From Bacillus sp. B15-48 (lineage in GTDB: Bacteria; Bacillota; Bacilli; Bacillales; Cytobacillaceae), in assembly GCF_016879755.1 (NCBI RefSeq), contig NZ_WOFU01000002.1:372001-436000 (forward strand): a stretch of DNA of 64,000 bases, written 5' to 3'. The notes under the pieces are model-generated. The model had not been told where the DNA came from, did not search any database, and saw only the letters and a list, made by a program, of their open reading frames with translations. The translations under genes were made by a program, and so were the position numbers. This document shows positions 47,135 to 56,010 of the stretch, in pieces; positions within the stretch are counted from its first letter, which is position 1, and every line of letters starts with the position of its first letter.

Positions 47135-47956
47135 CTAATCCCCCAATATTTCCCCTTTTTCCACTCCACCAGAATCAGAATGCCTAATTGTAATCAAATG
47201 GGTCTCGGCTTTTGCTCCAAGTCTAAGCGGAACAGCCGTTGTCCCATATCCGTTACTGACAAATAACGTCGTGTTGCCGACTTTCTTAACCCCACCTTTT
47301 TCATAAGGACCGAAACCGAAAATGCGAATTTGCCCACCATGAGTATGGCCGCTTAATAATAATTGAATGTTTTGCTCAGTTGTTACCGACCGAATAATTC
47401 TCGGATCATGACTAACGAGAATTTTAAAATGTGTATTTTTTACTTTTCTTAGAGCTTCTTGTAAATGATCTCCCCTTGTTGAAAGATCATCAACACCAAC
47501 AAGAAAAAACGCTTCTCCTAAAGGGGATTGGAATTGAACAGAGCGATTATCTAAGATTATTACGCCCAATTTCATTAGAAGCTCTCTATAGCTGGTTTGT
47601 TCTAACTCGTAATCATTATTCCCCCAAACAAAGTACGTAGGACCTAATTTGCATAACCTACGAACATTTTCTTCCACCTGTTGGAGCTGAACCCCTTTTT
47701 CCGCAAGATCTCCACCAATGATTACGATATCCGCTTTGTCTTTTACATTTGCAATCATCTTTTCGGACACCGTACGCCGATGAATATCGGAGATTAAAAA
47801 AATCGACCATCGGTTAAAACTAACTGGAAAATCGGGAAAAGATAGTTGGTGTACAATCGTCCGATCCGTATGCGCTTCCTTATACATATAAATAAGAAGG
47901 CAAGCGAAAATTAAAAACAGAACGGACACAATGACATAAAAGATTTCCACATCCAT
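47135..47956 (-). CDS. ypbG: Metallophosphoesterase YpbG
   Basis: A 273-aa calcineurin-like phosphoesterase with an N-terminal TM (about 3-24). The metal motifs are in order: SDIHR (~56), GGDLAEKG, GNNDYE, SHDP and SGHTHGGQIRIFG. The substrate is unknown. It matches YpbG by position between mecB and ypbF. It faces a terminator-like hairpin at its upstream side (47978-48006). Confidence 0.9.
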   Translation of the reverse strand: MDVEIFYVIVSVLFLIFACLLIYMYKEAHTDRTIVHQLSFPDFPVSFNRWSIFLISDIHRRTVSEKMIANVKDKADIVIIGGDLAEKGVQLQQVEENVRRLCKLGPTYFVWGNNDYELEQTSYRELLMKLGVIILDNRSVQFQSPLGEAFFLVGVDDLSTRGDHLQEALRKVKNTHFKILVSHDPRIIRSVTTEQNIQLLLSGHTHGGQIRIFGFGPYEKGGVKKVGNTTLFVSNGYGTTAVPLRLGAKAETHLITIRHSDSGGVEKGEILGD

Positions 47957-47977
47957 TCCCCTCTATATGAAATAAAA

Positions 47978-48006
47978 AACCCCCCATACTTTCGTATGAA
48001 AGGCAC
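47978..48006 (-). terminator. Terminator of ypbF
   Basis: CCTTTCATAC / GTATGGGGGG can pair over 10 bp (several G-U pairs) with a GAAA loop, followed by TTTTTT on the minus strand. It lies ~50 bp past the ypbF stop and ~20 bp before the ypbG start. Confidence 0.75.
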
Positions 48007-48057
48007 TTTCCTTCATAGAAATTTTAACACATCAGTAATTATTGAAGTTACTTTCCC

Positions 48058-48519
48058 TTATTTATTCTCATGATAAAGATTAATATCATAGTTTTTCTTC
48101 ATCATTTCAAATACGTGATGTCTATTTTTCCATTCATCTTCTTTTTTCCATAAATCCTTGCTTTTATCTATAATTTCACATCTTAGCGCATGATATTCCT
48201 TTTCAGCTTTATCCCTCTTCTCTCGTAACAAATTCATTAATCCAAATAAACCACCAGTTAAGATGAGAAGATACAAATTAGCTGAATAACTAAAAAACGC
48301 TGAAAATATTTCGTAAAAAGAATATGAATAAGGTTTAATGGTGGTGTGATATAAGTATAAAATAAATACTCCTGCCATGCCAATTGTAAGCACCATGATT
48401 ATCAAATGATTATTTTTAAAATCATCATACTTTCGTTTTCTTTTTACTACATTTTGTAGCATCTGTTTAGTTGCCTGATCCGTCCGTTCATCTAACTCCA
48501 AAATTGAATGTTCCATCAT
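48058..48519 (-). CDS. ypbF: DUF2663 membrane protein YpbF
   Basis: A 153-aa protein with two TM helices (~39-57 and ~75-95) flanked by charged helical regions, matching YpbF/DUF2663. Function is unknown. SD GGAGGGTGG precedes two consecutive ATGs (48519 and 48516). It follows ypbE in the same direction, behind ypbE's terminator. Confidence 0.85.
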   Translation of the reverse strand: MMEHSILELDERTDQATKQMLQNVVKRKRKYDDFKNNHLIIMVLTIGMAGVFILYLYHTTIKPYSYSFYEIFSAFFSYSANLYLLILTGGLFGLMNLLREKRDKAEKEYHALRCEIIDKSKDLWKKEDEWKNRHHVFEMMKKNYDINLYHENK

Positions 48520-48582
48520 CCACCCTCCTCATAAAAAATTATGAACTTGTCCTGATAAATATGCTTATGCTTGGAAACAAAA

Positions 48583-48608
48583 AAAAAGCCAGAGGAAATC
48601 TGACTTTC
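48583..48608 (-). terminator. Terminator of ypbE
   Basis: Stem AAGTCAGA / TCTGGCTT (one G-U pair) with a 5-nt loop and a TTTTTTTTTG tail on the minus strand, at the ypbE stop. Confidence 0.85.
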
Positions 48609-49333
48609 TAGTCTAATAATGGGATGATTAAAACTTGTCCCGCTTGAACATTATCTCCGTTTAGATTATTTTTTTTTTGAATGAGCTCCATTCCTTCTTG
48701 GGAGCGATAATACTTTAAGGAGATTCGGAAAAGATTTTCCCCCTTTTTAACTGTATGATAAATAACTTCCTCTGCATGTGTTTCCTCTACTTTTCTTTCT
48801 CGATCTTCAGTCTCGCTCCCTTGAATATTCGGAGCTGCAGGGACAGAAACCTCTTTCTTTTCAACCGCATCTCTACTATCTATCTCTTTTAATTGATTAG
48901 ACTGTAGCGAACCCTTACTTTCATACATTTCATTCCCCTCAGTTAAAGGCGCTGGTTCGATTGATTCGGTTAGGTTCTTAGCCTCAGGAAGTAACGAGTT
49001 TTCCACTTGATTATGATTAGAATGGTCTAAGTCGTTTTCTATACTAATTTTTTCATACCCTGATGACTTAATTGGATGAATGTTAACCTTCTCGTTTATA
49101 CCATTAAGATAATTGTACGCACTATAAATGGTGATTGGCAACAATATAAAAAATAGGACAAGTAACCGAATAATCGGATATTGGATCTTCCAACTGTTTT
49201 TAGAGCCATTCTTTTTTCTATGTACTTCATTCCGCGGGGGCAATTCCTCCCTATCAGTTCTGATTTCCTCCTTACGTTCTAACTTTTTCCGCGTTCGTTC
49301 TGCCTGGTCACGATAAGGATATTCTTTATTCAT
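48608..49333 (-). CDS. ypbE: LysM-domain membrane protein YpbE
   Basis: A 241-aa protein: a charged cytoplasmic N-terminus (about 1-50), one TM helix (IRLLVLFFILLPITIYSAYNY region, ~55-75), a low-complexity extracellular linker (~80-190) and a C-terminal LysM domain (HTVKKGENLFRISLKYYRSQ, ~192-240). It should bind peptidoglycan. The start overlaps the ypbD stop (TAATG), so the two are coupled. Confidence 0.88.
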   Translation of the reverse strand: MNKEYPYRDQAERTRKKLERKEEIRTDREELPPRNEVHRKKNGSKNSWKIQYPIIRLLVLFFILLPITIYSAYNYLNGINEKVNIHPIKSSGYEKISIENDLDHSNHNQVENSLLPEAKNLTESIEPAPLTEGNEMYESKGSLQSNQLKEIDSRDAVEKKEVSVPAAPNIQGSETEDRERKVEETHAEEVIYHTVKKGENLFRISLKYYRSQEGMELIQKKNNLNGDNVQAGQVLIIPLLD

Positions 49334-49935
49334 TAGACATCAACCTGCCTACCTAAAGTTCTATAACGAATAAATACACCAAGAAGAAAATCAATCGTAA
49401 AATGCATGGCAACAGTTACAGCTAAATTTTCAGTGACTAAAAAAATGTATCCAATTATGAAACTGACAAAGATAATGTTAAGAAATAAAAACCAATTAAA
49501 TAAATACCGATAATGGACAAGGGCAAAAATGATACTTGATATGACGATGCCAAAATGGGTTTGGATGACTCCACGAAACAAAATTTCTTCACTAAATGCG
49601 ACAACAGCTGAAATAATAGCAATATGGATAATATTTTTATTACGAAAGATCCGTTCATTCAAACCGCCATCATCATATAGTGATTTAGGGAGAAATCTCA
49701 TTAAAACAACGTCAATTATAACAATCGCAATCCCAACTAAAACGCCTATCTGCCACACATATGGGTCAGTCCACTCGAAAAGTGATACCAAATCAAATAA
49801 ATTTTCAAATAAGATAATCCCCAAAACAAATGCGATCGTAAGGAGGATAATTTGGGTTAAGAAAAGATGGAACAAAAGCTCCCTATCTGTTAATCCTTTG
49901 ATTAACTGGTTGTATTCATTTTTTTTCATTTTCAT
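49333..49935 (-). CDS. ypbD: CPBP-family intramembrane metalloprotease YpbD
   Basis: A 200-aa membrane protein with about six TM helices and the CPBP/Abi motifs EEILFRG (~116-122), FALVHYRY (~137) and HFTIDFLLG (~178). Such proteins are intramembrane proteases of the Rce1 type; substrate unknown. It overlaps the end of recQ by ~20 nt and is coupled to ypbE. Confidence 0.88.
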   Translation of the reverse strand: MKMKKNEYNQLIKGLTDRELLFHLFLTQIILLTIAFVLGIILFENLFDLVSLFEWTDPYVWQIGVLVGIAIVIIDVVLMRFLPKSLYDDGGLNERIFRNKNIIHIAIISAVVAFSEEILFRGVIQTHFGIVISSIIFALVHYRYLFNWFLFLNIIFVSFIIGYIFLVTENLAVTVAMHFTIDFLLGVFIRYRTLGRQVDV

Positions 49936-51421
49936 CGCTCACTTGTCTTAATAGCATCGAGGCCAAATCGATTTTCCAATTGTAGTTTGTCAAAACGGTT
50001 TCGGCTGGAAGATTTTTATTCATAAAAACATCTATACTAAAACCACAATTGTTACAACAATTTTCTGTTTTCGAAGCACTGGTTTCACCGAAGTAATGAA
50101 GCAGAAAACTTCTTTTACAATTGTTTTCCTGGATATATTCAATCATTTCAAAAATTTTTCTTTTTTTCACCTGTAAGCGATTAACAATATATTGCTTTAA
50201 AAGCTCACTCACTTTCTCAAAATCAGTTCCCTCAGTTTCATGGATAAAATAATCCACAATTCGCCACTGAGTTTCAGTAAAATTACATGAGGCTATAAGC
50301 TGCTCCTGTTCTTTCAGGTCTCGAAAAGAAAGCTGACTTTCCTTCAGGAGTGTAAAAAAGTGATCGATTTGCTCATATTCTGGAAGTTCACTTTCAGCCA
50401 AATGGAAACTTAGCTGTTCATCGCCCGGAGAATATAGAAGAATCGCAATACTCTCCTTTCCATCCCTCCCAGCTCTACCGAATTCTTGTAAATAAGCTTC
50501 CAACTGAAGAGGGATATGATAATGGATAATAAACCGAATATTATCTTTATTTATCCCCATTCCAAACGCACTGGTGGCACAAATAATATTTAGTTGATCA
50601 TGAATGAATTGCTGTTGAATTAAGATCCTGCTCTCAGGATCAAGCCCACCATGATACGCCATTGCTTGCTCACCTTGTATACGAAGCTTATTGGCCATTT
50701 TTTCTGCCAGTCTTTTGCTTGAAAAATAAATAATACCGGGGCCTTGTAGGCGACCAGCCAGTTCAACCGCCCGTTCCCACTTTTCTCGTTGACTCACTTC
50801 CTCAACTTCGAGGGCAATTTCAGGCCGATCTACAGAAAAGATAAACTCCTCCCATGATTCAAGGTGTAGATAGCGAGCGATATCTCTTCTAACTTCCTCG
50901 GTCGCTGTAGCTGTCAAAGTGATTGTTAGAGGTTTTCCTAATTGATTCCTTATTTCACCAAGCTTCAAGTAATCAGGTCTAAAATCATAGCCCCACTGCG
51001 AAATACAGTGAGCTTCATCTACGACAAATAAGGAAATTTCTAACTCCTTTAATATTTGAATAATCTTCATCGTTTGTAGCATTTCCGGAGACACAAAAAT
51101 AAATTTATACCGCTTAATATGCATTAGAATGTTGAATTTTTGATCACGTGTTAAAAAAGAATTAATAGCAACAACCCTTTTTTCTCCCATCGCTCTCATT
51201 TGTTCTACTTGATCCTGCATCAAAGACAACAAGGGGGAAACAATGATAATGTGGCCTGAAAAAATGTAGCCAGGTAACTGATAGCATAATGATTTTCCTG
51301 TTCCAGTAGGTAACACCGCAATTGTGTTTTTCTTACTTAGAACAGACTCGATTACTTCTCGTTGGCCTTCACGAAAATTGGAATAACGAAAATATTGATA
51401 TAATACTTTTTCTATCTTCAT
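49916..51421 (-). CDS. recS: RecQ-type ATP-dependent DNA helicase (RecS)
   Basis: A 501-aa superfamily 2 helicase. Motifs: Walker A PTGTGKSLCYQLPG (~36-49), DEAH in VVDEAHCISQWGYDF (~138-152), TATAT and the QEFGRAGRDGK motif VI (~311-321). The RecQ-C zinc region with its cysteines (CKRS...CCNNC) follows, but the HRDC domain is missing. This short form near ypbB and fer is RecS in B. subtilis rather than full-length RecQ. It lies 2 bp after ypbB. Confidence 0.9.
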   Translation of the reverse strand: MKIEKVLYQYFRYSNFREGQREVIESVLSKKNTIAVLPTGTGKSLCYQLPGYIFSGHIIIVSPLLSLMQDQVEQMRAMGEKRVVAINSFLTRDQKFNILMHIKRYKFIFVSPEMLQTMKIIQILKELEISLFVVDEAHCISQWGYDFRPDYLKLGEIRNQLGKPLTITLTATATEEVRRDIARYLHLESWEEFIFSVDRPEIALEVEEVSQREKWERAVELAGRLQGPGIIYFSSKRLAEKMANKLRIQGEQAMAYHGGLDPESRILIQQQFIHDQLNIICATSAFGMGINKDNIRFIIHYHIPLQLEAYLQEFGRAGRDGKESIAILLYSPGDEQLSFHLAESELPEYEQIDHFFTLLKESQLSFRDLKEQEQLIASCNFTETQWRIVDYFIHETEGTDFEKVSELLKQYIVNRLQVKKRKIFEMIEYIQENNCKRSFLLHYFGETSASKTENCCNNCGFSIDVFMNKNLPAETVLTNYNWKIDLASMLLRQVSDENEKK

Positions 51422-51423
51422 TT

Positions 51424-52479
51424 TTATCCACCATTTCTAGCTAGCACAAGCCTAATTTCAAAATAATTTGCGTCTTCTACCTTTTGACGAATGTCTCTCA
51501 ATTTCCTTGAAGAGAGCTCCTTAGCCGCTTTAATTATTCTTTCCGCTTTATCTGGTTCAACATATCGATGTAAATCGAAGGACTTTACATGTAGCGCAAT
51601 CTCTACAATATGGTCCTCAATCGTATTCATTTTCAAATTTCGGATATGAGTGATCTCCTTCAAAGAATAGCCCATTTTTAAAAATTCATATGTTTTTTTA
51701 GTGGAAAGGGTTAAAGGTGATGGTGTGTTTTCTTCACTAATTAATCCGCTTAAATATGGAAACTGGTTCCTGCTCTTACATATTGCGCTAATTAAATAAT
51801 GGAGAGTATTTAAAAATTGATGATGATAGTATAATTCTTCCATTTTTAGCTTTTCAGCTATTTGCTTCGGAGTTAAACCTATTTTTTTAAAGCCTGTCAA
51901 CCTTAAAACGAGGACTGACGGACAAATGAAGTCCTCTTGACTTAAACATAAGACCAATTCCTTATAAAGCTCACTAGCTAAATCATGCCGATCGATATTA
52001 TGTTGTTTTAAATAAGATTTTAACCAGACGAATCCCTCTTGTTTATTATGAACTGGAATGAAGCCTTTATTATAATGAATAAGATTTGAACTTACTTGAA
52101 TCAACAGAGACAATCTATCCCAAAATAAACCTGATAGATGATGATATTCCCATCCCGCTAAAAAACTTGGCGGAACTGGAGTTTTCAAACTATATTCTCT
52201 GAGCTCATCATGACCCATTTTTGTCAACTGAAAATGGTCTTTCACTGTTTCGCAAAGATAAGCTTGAGCGTAAAGCTGTCCTACTATTTGATCTATTTCT
52301 ACCCTCGTAATGAGGGGATCTGACAGAAAAAATGAAGTTAATTTAAAAAAATGAGCATCCTGAATCGTTTGAGCTGACTTCTTCCCTTGGAATAAATGGA
52401 ACAGCGAATAGATTGAACGTTCTGCATTTAGTTGCTTAAAGCAATAAAGAAAAACAGCTTGTTTATAGCTTATCGACAT
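51424..52479 (-). CDS. ypbB: Helix-turn-helix protein YpbB
   Basis: A 351-aa soluble protein, mostly helical, that always precedes recS in Bacillus. The C-terminal ~90 residues (LSTKKTYEFLKMGYSLKEITHIRNLKMNTIEDH) form a helicase-associated HTH domain that probably binds DNA or RecS. The N-terminus resembles a winged-helix region. The role is unknown but is likely to be DNA repair with RecS. Start ATG 52479. Confidence 0.85.
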   Translation of the reverse strand: MSISYKQAVFLYCFKQLNAERSIYSLFHLFQGKKSAQTIQDAHFFKLTSFFLSDPLITRVEIDQIVGQLYAQAYLCETVKDHFQLTKMGHDELREYSLKTPVPPSFLAGWEYHHLSGLFWDRLSLLIQVSSNLIHYNKGFIPVHNKQEGFVWLKSYLKQHNIDRHDLASELYKELVLCLSQEDFICPSVLVLRLTGFKKIGLTPKQIAEKLKMEELYYHHQFLNTLHYLISAICKSRNQFPYLSGLISEENTPSPLTLSTKKTYEFLKMGYSLKEITHIRNLKMNTIEDHIVEIALHVKSFDLHRYVEPDKAERIIKAAKELSSRKLRDIRQKVEDANYFEIRLVLARNGG

Positions 52480-52651
52480 TCCATCACCTTTTAGTTAATA
52501 TTGCTTGTGATTATTTTTATAAAGCGGCATATACTATTGATTACCGTATCGTATACTCTTCTTATTTTAGCACGAATCGACAAATTATGATGATATCTTA
52601 TCGAAATGCACACAAAAAACCCACTGATAAGCATTCTCAATCTTTTTTTTA

Positions 52652-52680
52652 TTGAAAAGTTGGTGAGACAGTCTTACAAT
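52652..52680 (+). promoter_or_regulatory. Candidate sigma-A promoter of fer
   Basis: TTGAAA (52652-52657), a 17-nt spacer and TACAAT (52675-52680), each one mismatch from consensus, lie 78 bp before the fer ATG in the divergent fer-ypbB gap. A second TATAAT-like box sits near 52736 without a good -35. Confidence 0.6.
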
Positions 52681-52688
52681 ATACATGA

Positions 52689-53006
<318 letters not shown>

Positions 53007-53029
53007 AAATCATAATTATAGATAAAAAG

Positions 53030-53059
53030 ACATCCCTGTCATGAAACTGACAGGGATGT
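53030..53059. terminator. Bidirectional terminator between fer and the M23 peptidase gene
   Basis: An 11-bp stem ACATCCCTGTC / GACAGGGATGT with an 8-nt loop, TTTTTTATT on the plus side and TCTTTTTATC on the minus side. It sits between the convergent fer and M23 stops. Confidence 0.9.
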
Positions 53060-53083
53060 TTTTTATTAATTACAGTAGTAGCC

Positions 53084-53860
53084 TTAATCAACACCAACTT
53101 TTAATGTTTGACCTTCAGCAATGACATCGTCTGATAGTCGATTCATTTCCATAAGCCTCTCAACCGATGTATTATACGTTTTGGAAATCGACCAAAGGGT
53201 TTCTCCTGATTGAATGATATGCATTCTATATTCATCTTTTTTTGAATGGTGAGGATTATTTAAATACTTTTTAGTTGCCATTTTTTGATTTACAGACAAG
53301 CGGCCAACTGTTTCGATAGAATCTTCAAATTTTTTCTCATTTGCATAAACAAGTTGTCCAACCTTTGTCGAGCCTAATGCCTCTTCGGGGTCAATTGCAT
53401 TCTCCTTACTATAGGTCCACTCTTCTTCATGTACTTCAAAATGCAAATGCACCCCAGATGAATCACCTGTATTTCCCATTTGACCAATTAACTCTCCTTG
53501 GTGAACCGACTGTCCTTCAGAGACATTTCTCTTACTTAAATGGGCATAAACCGTCTCAAGATTATTTTGATGTTTAATAAAAATCACATGGCCGTATGTA
53601 TCTGAGTAGTATGATTTACTCACTATTCCTGCATCCACTGCATATATAGCGGTTTGTGGTTCAGCTGCAATATCAATTCCTTTATGTGTCCCATGTCTCG
53701 TTCCATATACATCCGTAATCTTACCGTCTGTCGGCCATATCCAATCGTCGGTGAGAACATTCAAGTCTTCTGCTTTAGGATGTTTGCCGTCAATACAAAA
53801 CAGACTTAAAAAGATGGGGAAAAGTCCGCAAACAAGCAAACGTCTAATAAAGATTCCCAT
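53084..53860 (-). CDS. Peptidoglycan endopeptidase: M23 domain plus LysM
   Basis: A 258-aa secreted protein. It has a signal peptide (about 1-30, RRLLVCGLFPIFLSLFC), an M23 zinc metalloprotease domain (~45-160) with HKGIDIA and HLHFEVH ligands, and a C-terminal LysM (HIIQSGETLWSISKTYN, ~213-256). It should cut peptidoglycan cross-links. ATG 53860 has AGGAGG 7 nt upstream. Upstream is rsiX; at this spot B. subtilis carries other genes. Paralogues of this architecture include spore and wall hydrolases; I cannot name it further. Confidence 0.85.
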   Translation of the reverse strand: MGIFIRRLLVCGLFPIFLSLFCIDGKHPKAEDLNVLTDDWIWPTDGKITDVYGTRHGTHKGIDIAAEPQTAIYAVDAGIVSKSYYSDTYGHVIFIKHQNNLETVYAHLSKRNVSEGQSVHQGELIGQMGNTGDSSGVHLHFEVHEEEWTYSKENAIDPEEALGSTKVGQLVYANEKKFEDSIETVGRLSVNQKMATKKYLNNPHHSKKDEYRMHIIQSGETLWSISKTYNTSVERLMEMNRLSDDVIAEGQTLKVGVD

Positions 53861-54023
53861 TTTTTTCCTCCTAATTACTTTTATTCGAACTTCTCTTGGG
53901 GCAATTTCATTCGAAGTTGGTTGACCCAATTCAACTTTGTTCAACAGAACGACCCCATGTATAATGAAAACATGGTGTTATTATTTGGTAACCAGCTACT
54001 GATTTATTCAGAAATAAGGAAAA

Positions 54024-54046
54024 AAGCCTGGCTGTTCACCAGACTT
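54024..54046 (-). terminator. Terminator overlapping the rsiX stop
   Basis: Stem AAGTCTGG / CCAGGCTT (one G-U pair) with a 7-nt loop and a TTTTTTCC tail on the minus strand. The 5' arm begins at the rsiX stop codon. Confidence 0.85.
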
Positions 54047-55245
54047 TAGTCTACATTCATTATTTTCTTGTTAGGCGCAACAGGAACATAGATGTCTTCT
54101 GTAAGATTGAATGGGCCAATTTGTTCAACGTCAGCACTCTCCAATTTGACTGTCGTGTATCCAAAGGTTTTGGCCGTTAGACTAATCGCCTCGATACTAT
54201 AAACGAAATCCTCATTCAACTTTGACCCTTCTGCTACCTTTAGTTTAAGCGTTTCAGAACCTTGTTCAACACTCGAAAAATCAATGTTCACTTCTTTAGG
54301 AAGGGAAGCCTTTAGACCAAGTTCATCCTGGTCCATTCCCATTTCTGCTAATGCCTCTGCTATGTTATCAAAAGCATCTTCAGTGGGGACAATATATGGA
54401 CGTTCCTTTTCCCCGTCATATAGGAAGAAATAGGCATGTCGCTTTGTATTAAAATTATCAAGTTCATGCTGTTCACTATAATTACCAAGCATAATTCCCT
54501 TTTGGCCATCAGTCGTGAAAATAATTTTCTTCACCTTTTCTTGAGGAAATAAATTCTTAAGTGTAGCTATAAACATCGTTTCAGAAGCCGATCCACGCCC
54601 ATATCCGTGATTGCTAGGCAAATCTACTTGAACGGTTTGATTCGCTTCATTATAGTCTAATTTTGCATTTAGCGGATAGTAATTAGCTAACCCCCACTCT
54701 TCTTCTTTCAGCTTCCCCATCGTATCCTGAAACTGCTCAAACCACGTTTTATTTTGCGCTTTTCCGATCATTACTGTTACCGGGACTAATACTTGCGCAT
54801 TTTTATCTGGTATCGGGAAGGTGAATGCTTGATATCCTTCAAGGTCAGCAGCATATACTGAGGTTGGCTCCACTGTCGAAACATCCATCATATGCTGGTT
54901 CTCAGTATCACTAATTTCTTCCTCGTACATTAAAGGTCCATTTTCAAACAATGTTTGGAAATTTTCCTCTTTTGCCGTTTCTTCTTCGAGTGATGTGTCA
55001 ATTGAAGTTTGCGCGATTTCGCTATGGTTTTTATCGTTCTGCCAGCCGATTATGGTTGGAGAAAGAATAAACAGGAGGGAACCAACAACAGTGAAGGCAG
55101 CAGTAGGGAATAACCAATTTGGCACTTTCACTTTCTTTCTTTTCATATTAATATTTTTATAGATTTCATTAGGTTGCCGATTATCAGTCACCTTTGGAAG
55201 CTTTTTGAGCAATTCCTCAAGCTTGTAGTCATTTCGATTTCTCAC
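54046..55245 (-). CDS. rsiX: Anti-sigma-X factor RsiX
   Basis: A 399-aa single-pass membrane protein: a cytoplasmic N-terminus (~1-45), one TM helix (WLFPTAAFTVVGSLLFIL) and a large extracellular part with a repeated beta-rich GerMN-like pattern. It holds sigma-X inactive. It overlaps sigX by 17 nt, so the pair is made together. The extracellular domain is 30 or so residues longer than I recall for B. subtilis RsiX. Confidence 0.9.
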   Translation of the reverse strand: MRNRNDYKLEELLKKLPKVTDNRQPNEIYKNINMKRKKVKVPNWLFPTAAFTVVGSLLFILSPTIIGWQNDKNHSEIAQTSIDTSLEEETAKEENFQTLFENGPLMYEEEISDTENQHMMDVSTVEPTSVYAADLEGYQAFTFPIPDKNAQVLVPVTVMIGKAQNKTWFEQFQDTMGKLKEEEWGLANYYPLNAKLDYNEANQTVQVDLPSNHGYGRGSASETMFIATLKNLFPQEKVKKIIFTTDGQKGIMLGNYSEQHELDNFNTKRHAYFFLYDGEKERPYIVPTEDAFDNIAEALAEMGMDQDELGLKASLPKEVNIDFSSVEQGSETLKLKVAEGSKLNEDFVYSIEAISLTAKTFGYTTVKLESADVEQIGPFNLTEDIYVPVAPNKKIMNVD

Positions 55246-55768
55246 GAGGCATCACCTTCATTTCCATTTCTTCCATATGCTTTTTAAGAGCTTTTATTGC
55301 TCTGTGCTGAGTTGTTTTCACTTTACTTTCAGTCCAAGAGAGAGATTCCGCCGTTTCGCTAATTGACAAATCATGAACATATCTAAGAAGGATGACCATT
55401 TTTTGGTCTACTGTACACTCATCTAAACATTGATAGATCATTTGAATTTCTTCCCTCTGTTGCGTTATTTCATCAGGCAAAGGCATATTATCCTTTACTT
55501 GAACAGTAGAAAAATCGAGTTTTTCGAGAATGCGTTGCTTCCATCCCTTTTGTTTACGAAAATAGTCAATAGCAACATTCTTTGCAATCGAAAAAAGCCA
55601 TGTCTTTTCACTGCTATTTCCCTCGAATCGATCATACGCTTTCATTACACGTATATAAACCTCCTGTACAAGGTCTTCTGCTTGTTCTCTATTTTTAACC
55701 ATATAAAATAAAAATCTATATAACTCTTGGTGATATTTTTGATACAAATCATCAAAAACGGAGTCCAT
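55229..55768 (-). CDS. sigX: RNA polymerase ECF sigma factor SigX
   Basis: A 179-aa ECF sigma factor. Region 2 (FDDLYQKYHQELYRFLFYMVKN, ~6-27, then EDLVQEVYIRVMKAYDRF) and region 4 (MIYQCLDECTVDQKMVILLRY, DLSISETAESLSWTESKVKTTQHRAIKAL) are complete. In B. subtilis it controls cell-envelope charge and lipid metabolism. It lies upstream of rsiX and has a matching ECF-type promoter (55799-55824), suggesting autoregulation. Confidence 0.93.
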   Translation of the reverse strand: MDSVFDDLYQKYHQELYRFLFYMVKNREQAEDLVQEVYIRVMKAYDRFEGNSSEKTWLFSIAKNVAIDYFRKQKGWKQRILEKLDFSTVQVKDNMPLPDEITQQREEIQMIYQCLDECTVDQKMVILLRYVHDLSISETAESLSWTESKVKTTQHRAIKALKKHMEEMEMKVMPREKSK

Positions 55769-55798
55769 CAGCTTCTCCCCTCCGCACTCATAAAATTA

Positions 55799-55824
55799 GT
55801 CGTATTTATGTATAAAAAGTTTCA
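55799..55824 (-). promoter_or_regulatory. Candidate autoregulatory ECF promoter of sigX
   Basis: On the minus strand TGAAAC (55819-55824), a 16-nt spacer and CGAC (55799-55802) lie 31-56 bp before the sigX ATG. This matches the sigma-X promoter pattern (TGtAAC, N16-17, CGaC) with one mismatch, so SigX probably reads its own gene. Confidence 0.65.
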
Positions 55825-55937
55825 TCTTTACTATATTCTTATTATTTAAAAAAAGAAAGAATTGATTTTCATCTAAAGCACTAATACCTTGCTTAGTAAT
55901 AAGTTATTCTAGTAGCAAAAATTTTTCTGGCAATAGA

Positions 55938-55962
55938 AAAACCTACCCATAGGATAGGTTTT
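55938..55962 (-). terminator. Terminator of the res operon
   Basis: Stem AAACCTA / TAGGTTT with an 11-nt partly paired loop and a TTTTTC tail on the minus strand, ~50 bp past the resE stop. Confidence 0.85.
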
Positions 55963-56010
55963 TTCGTATGTTTGTTTCTTGTGAATCAAGAAAAATCGCC
56001 AAGATTTTTA

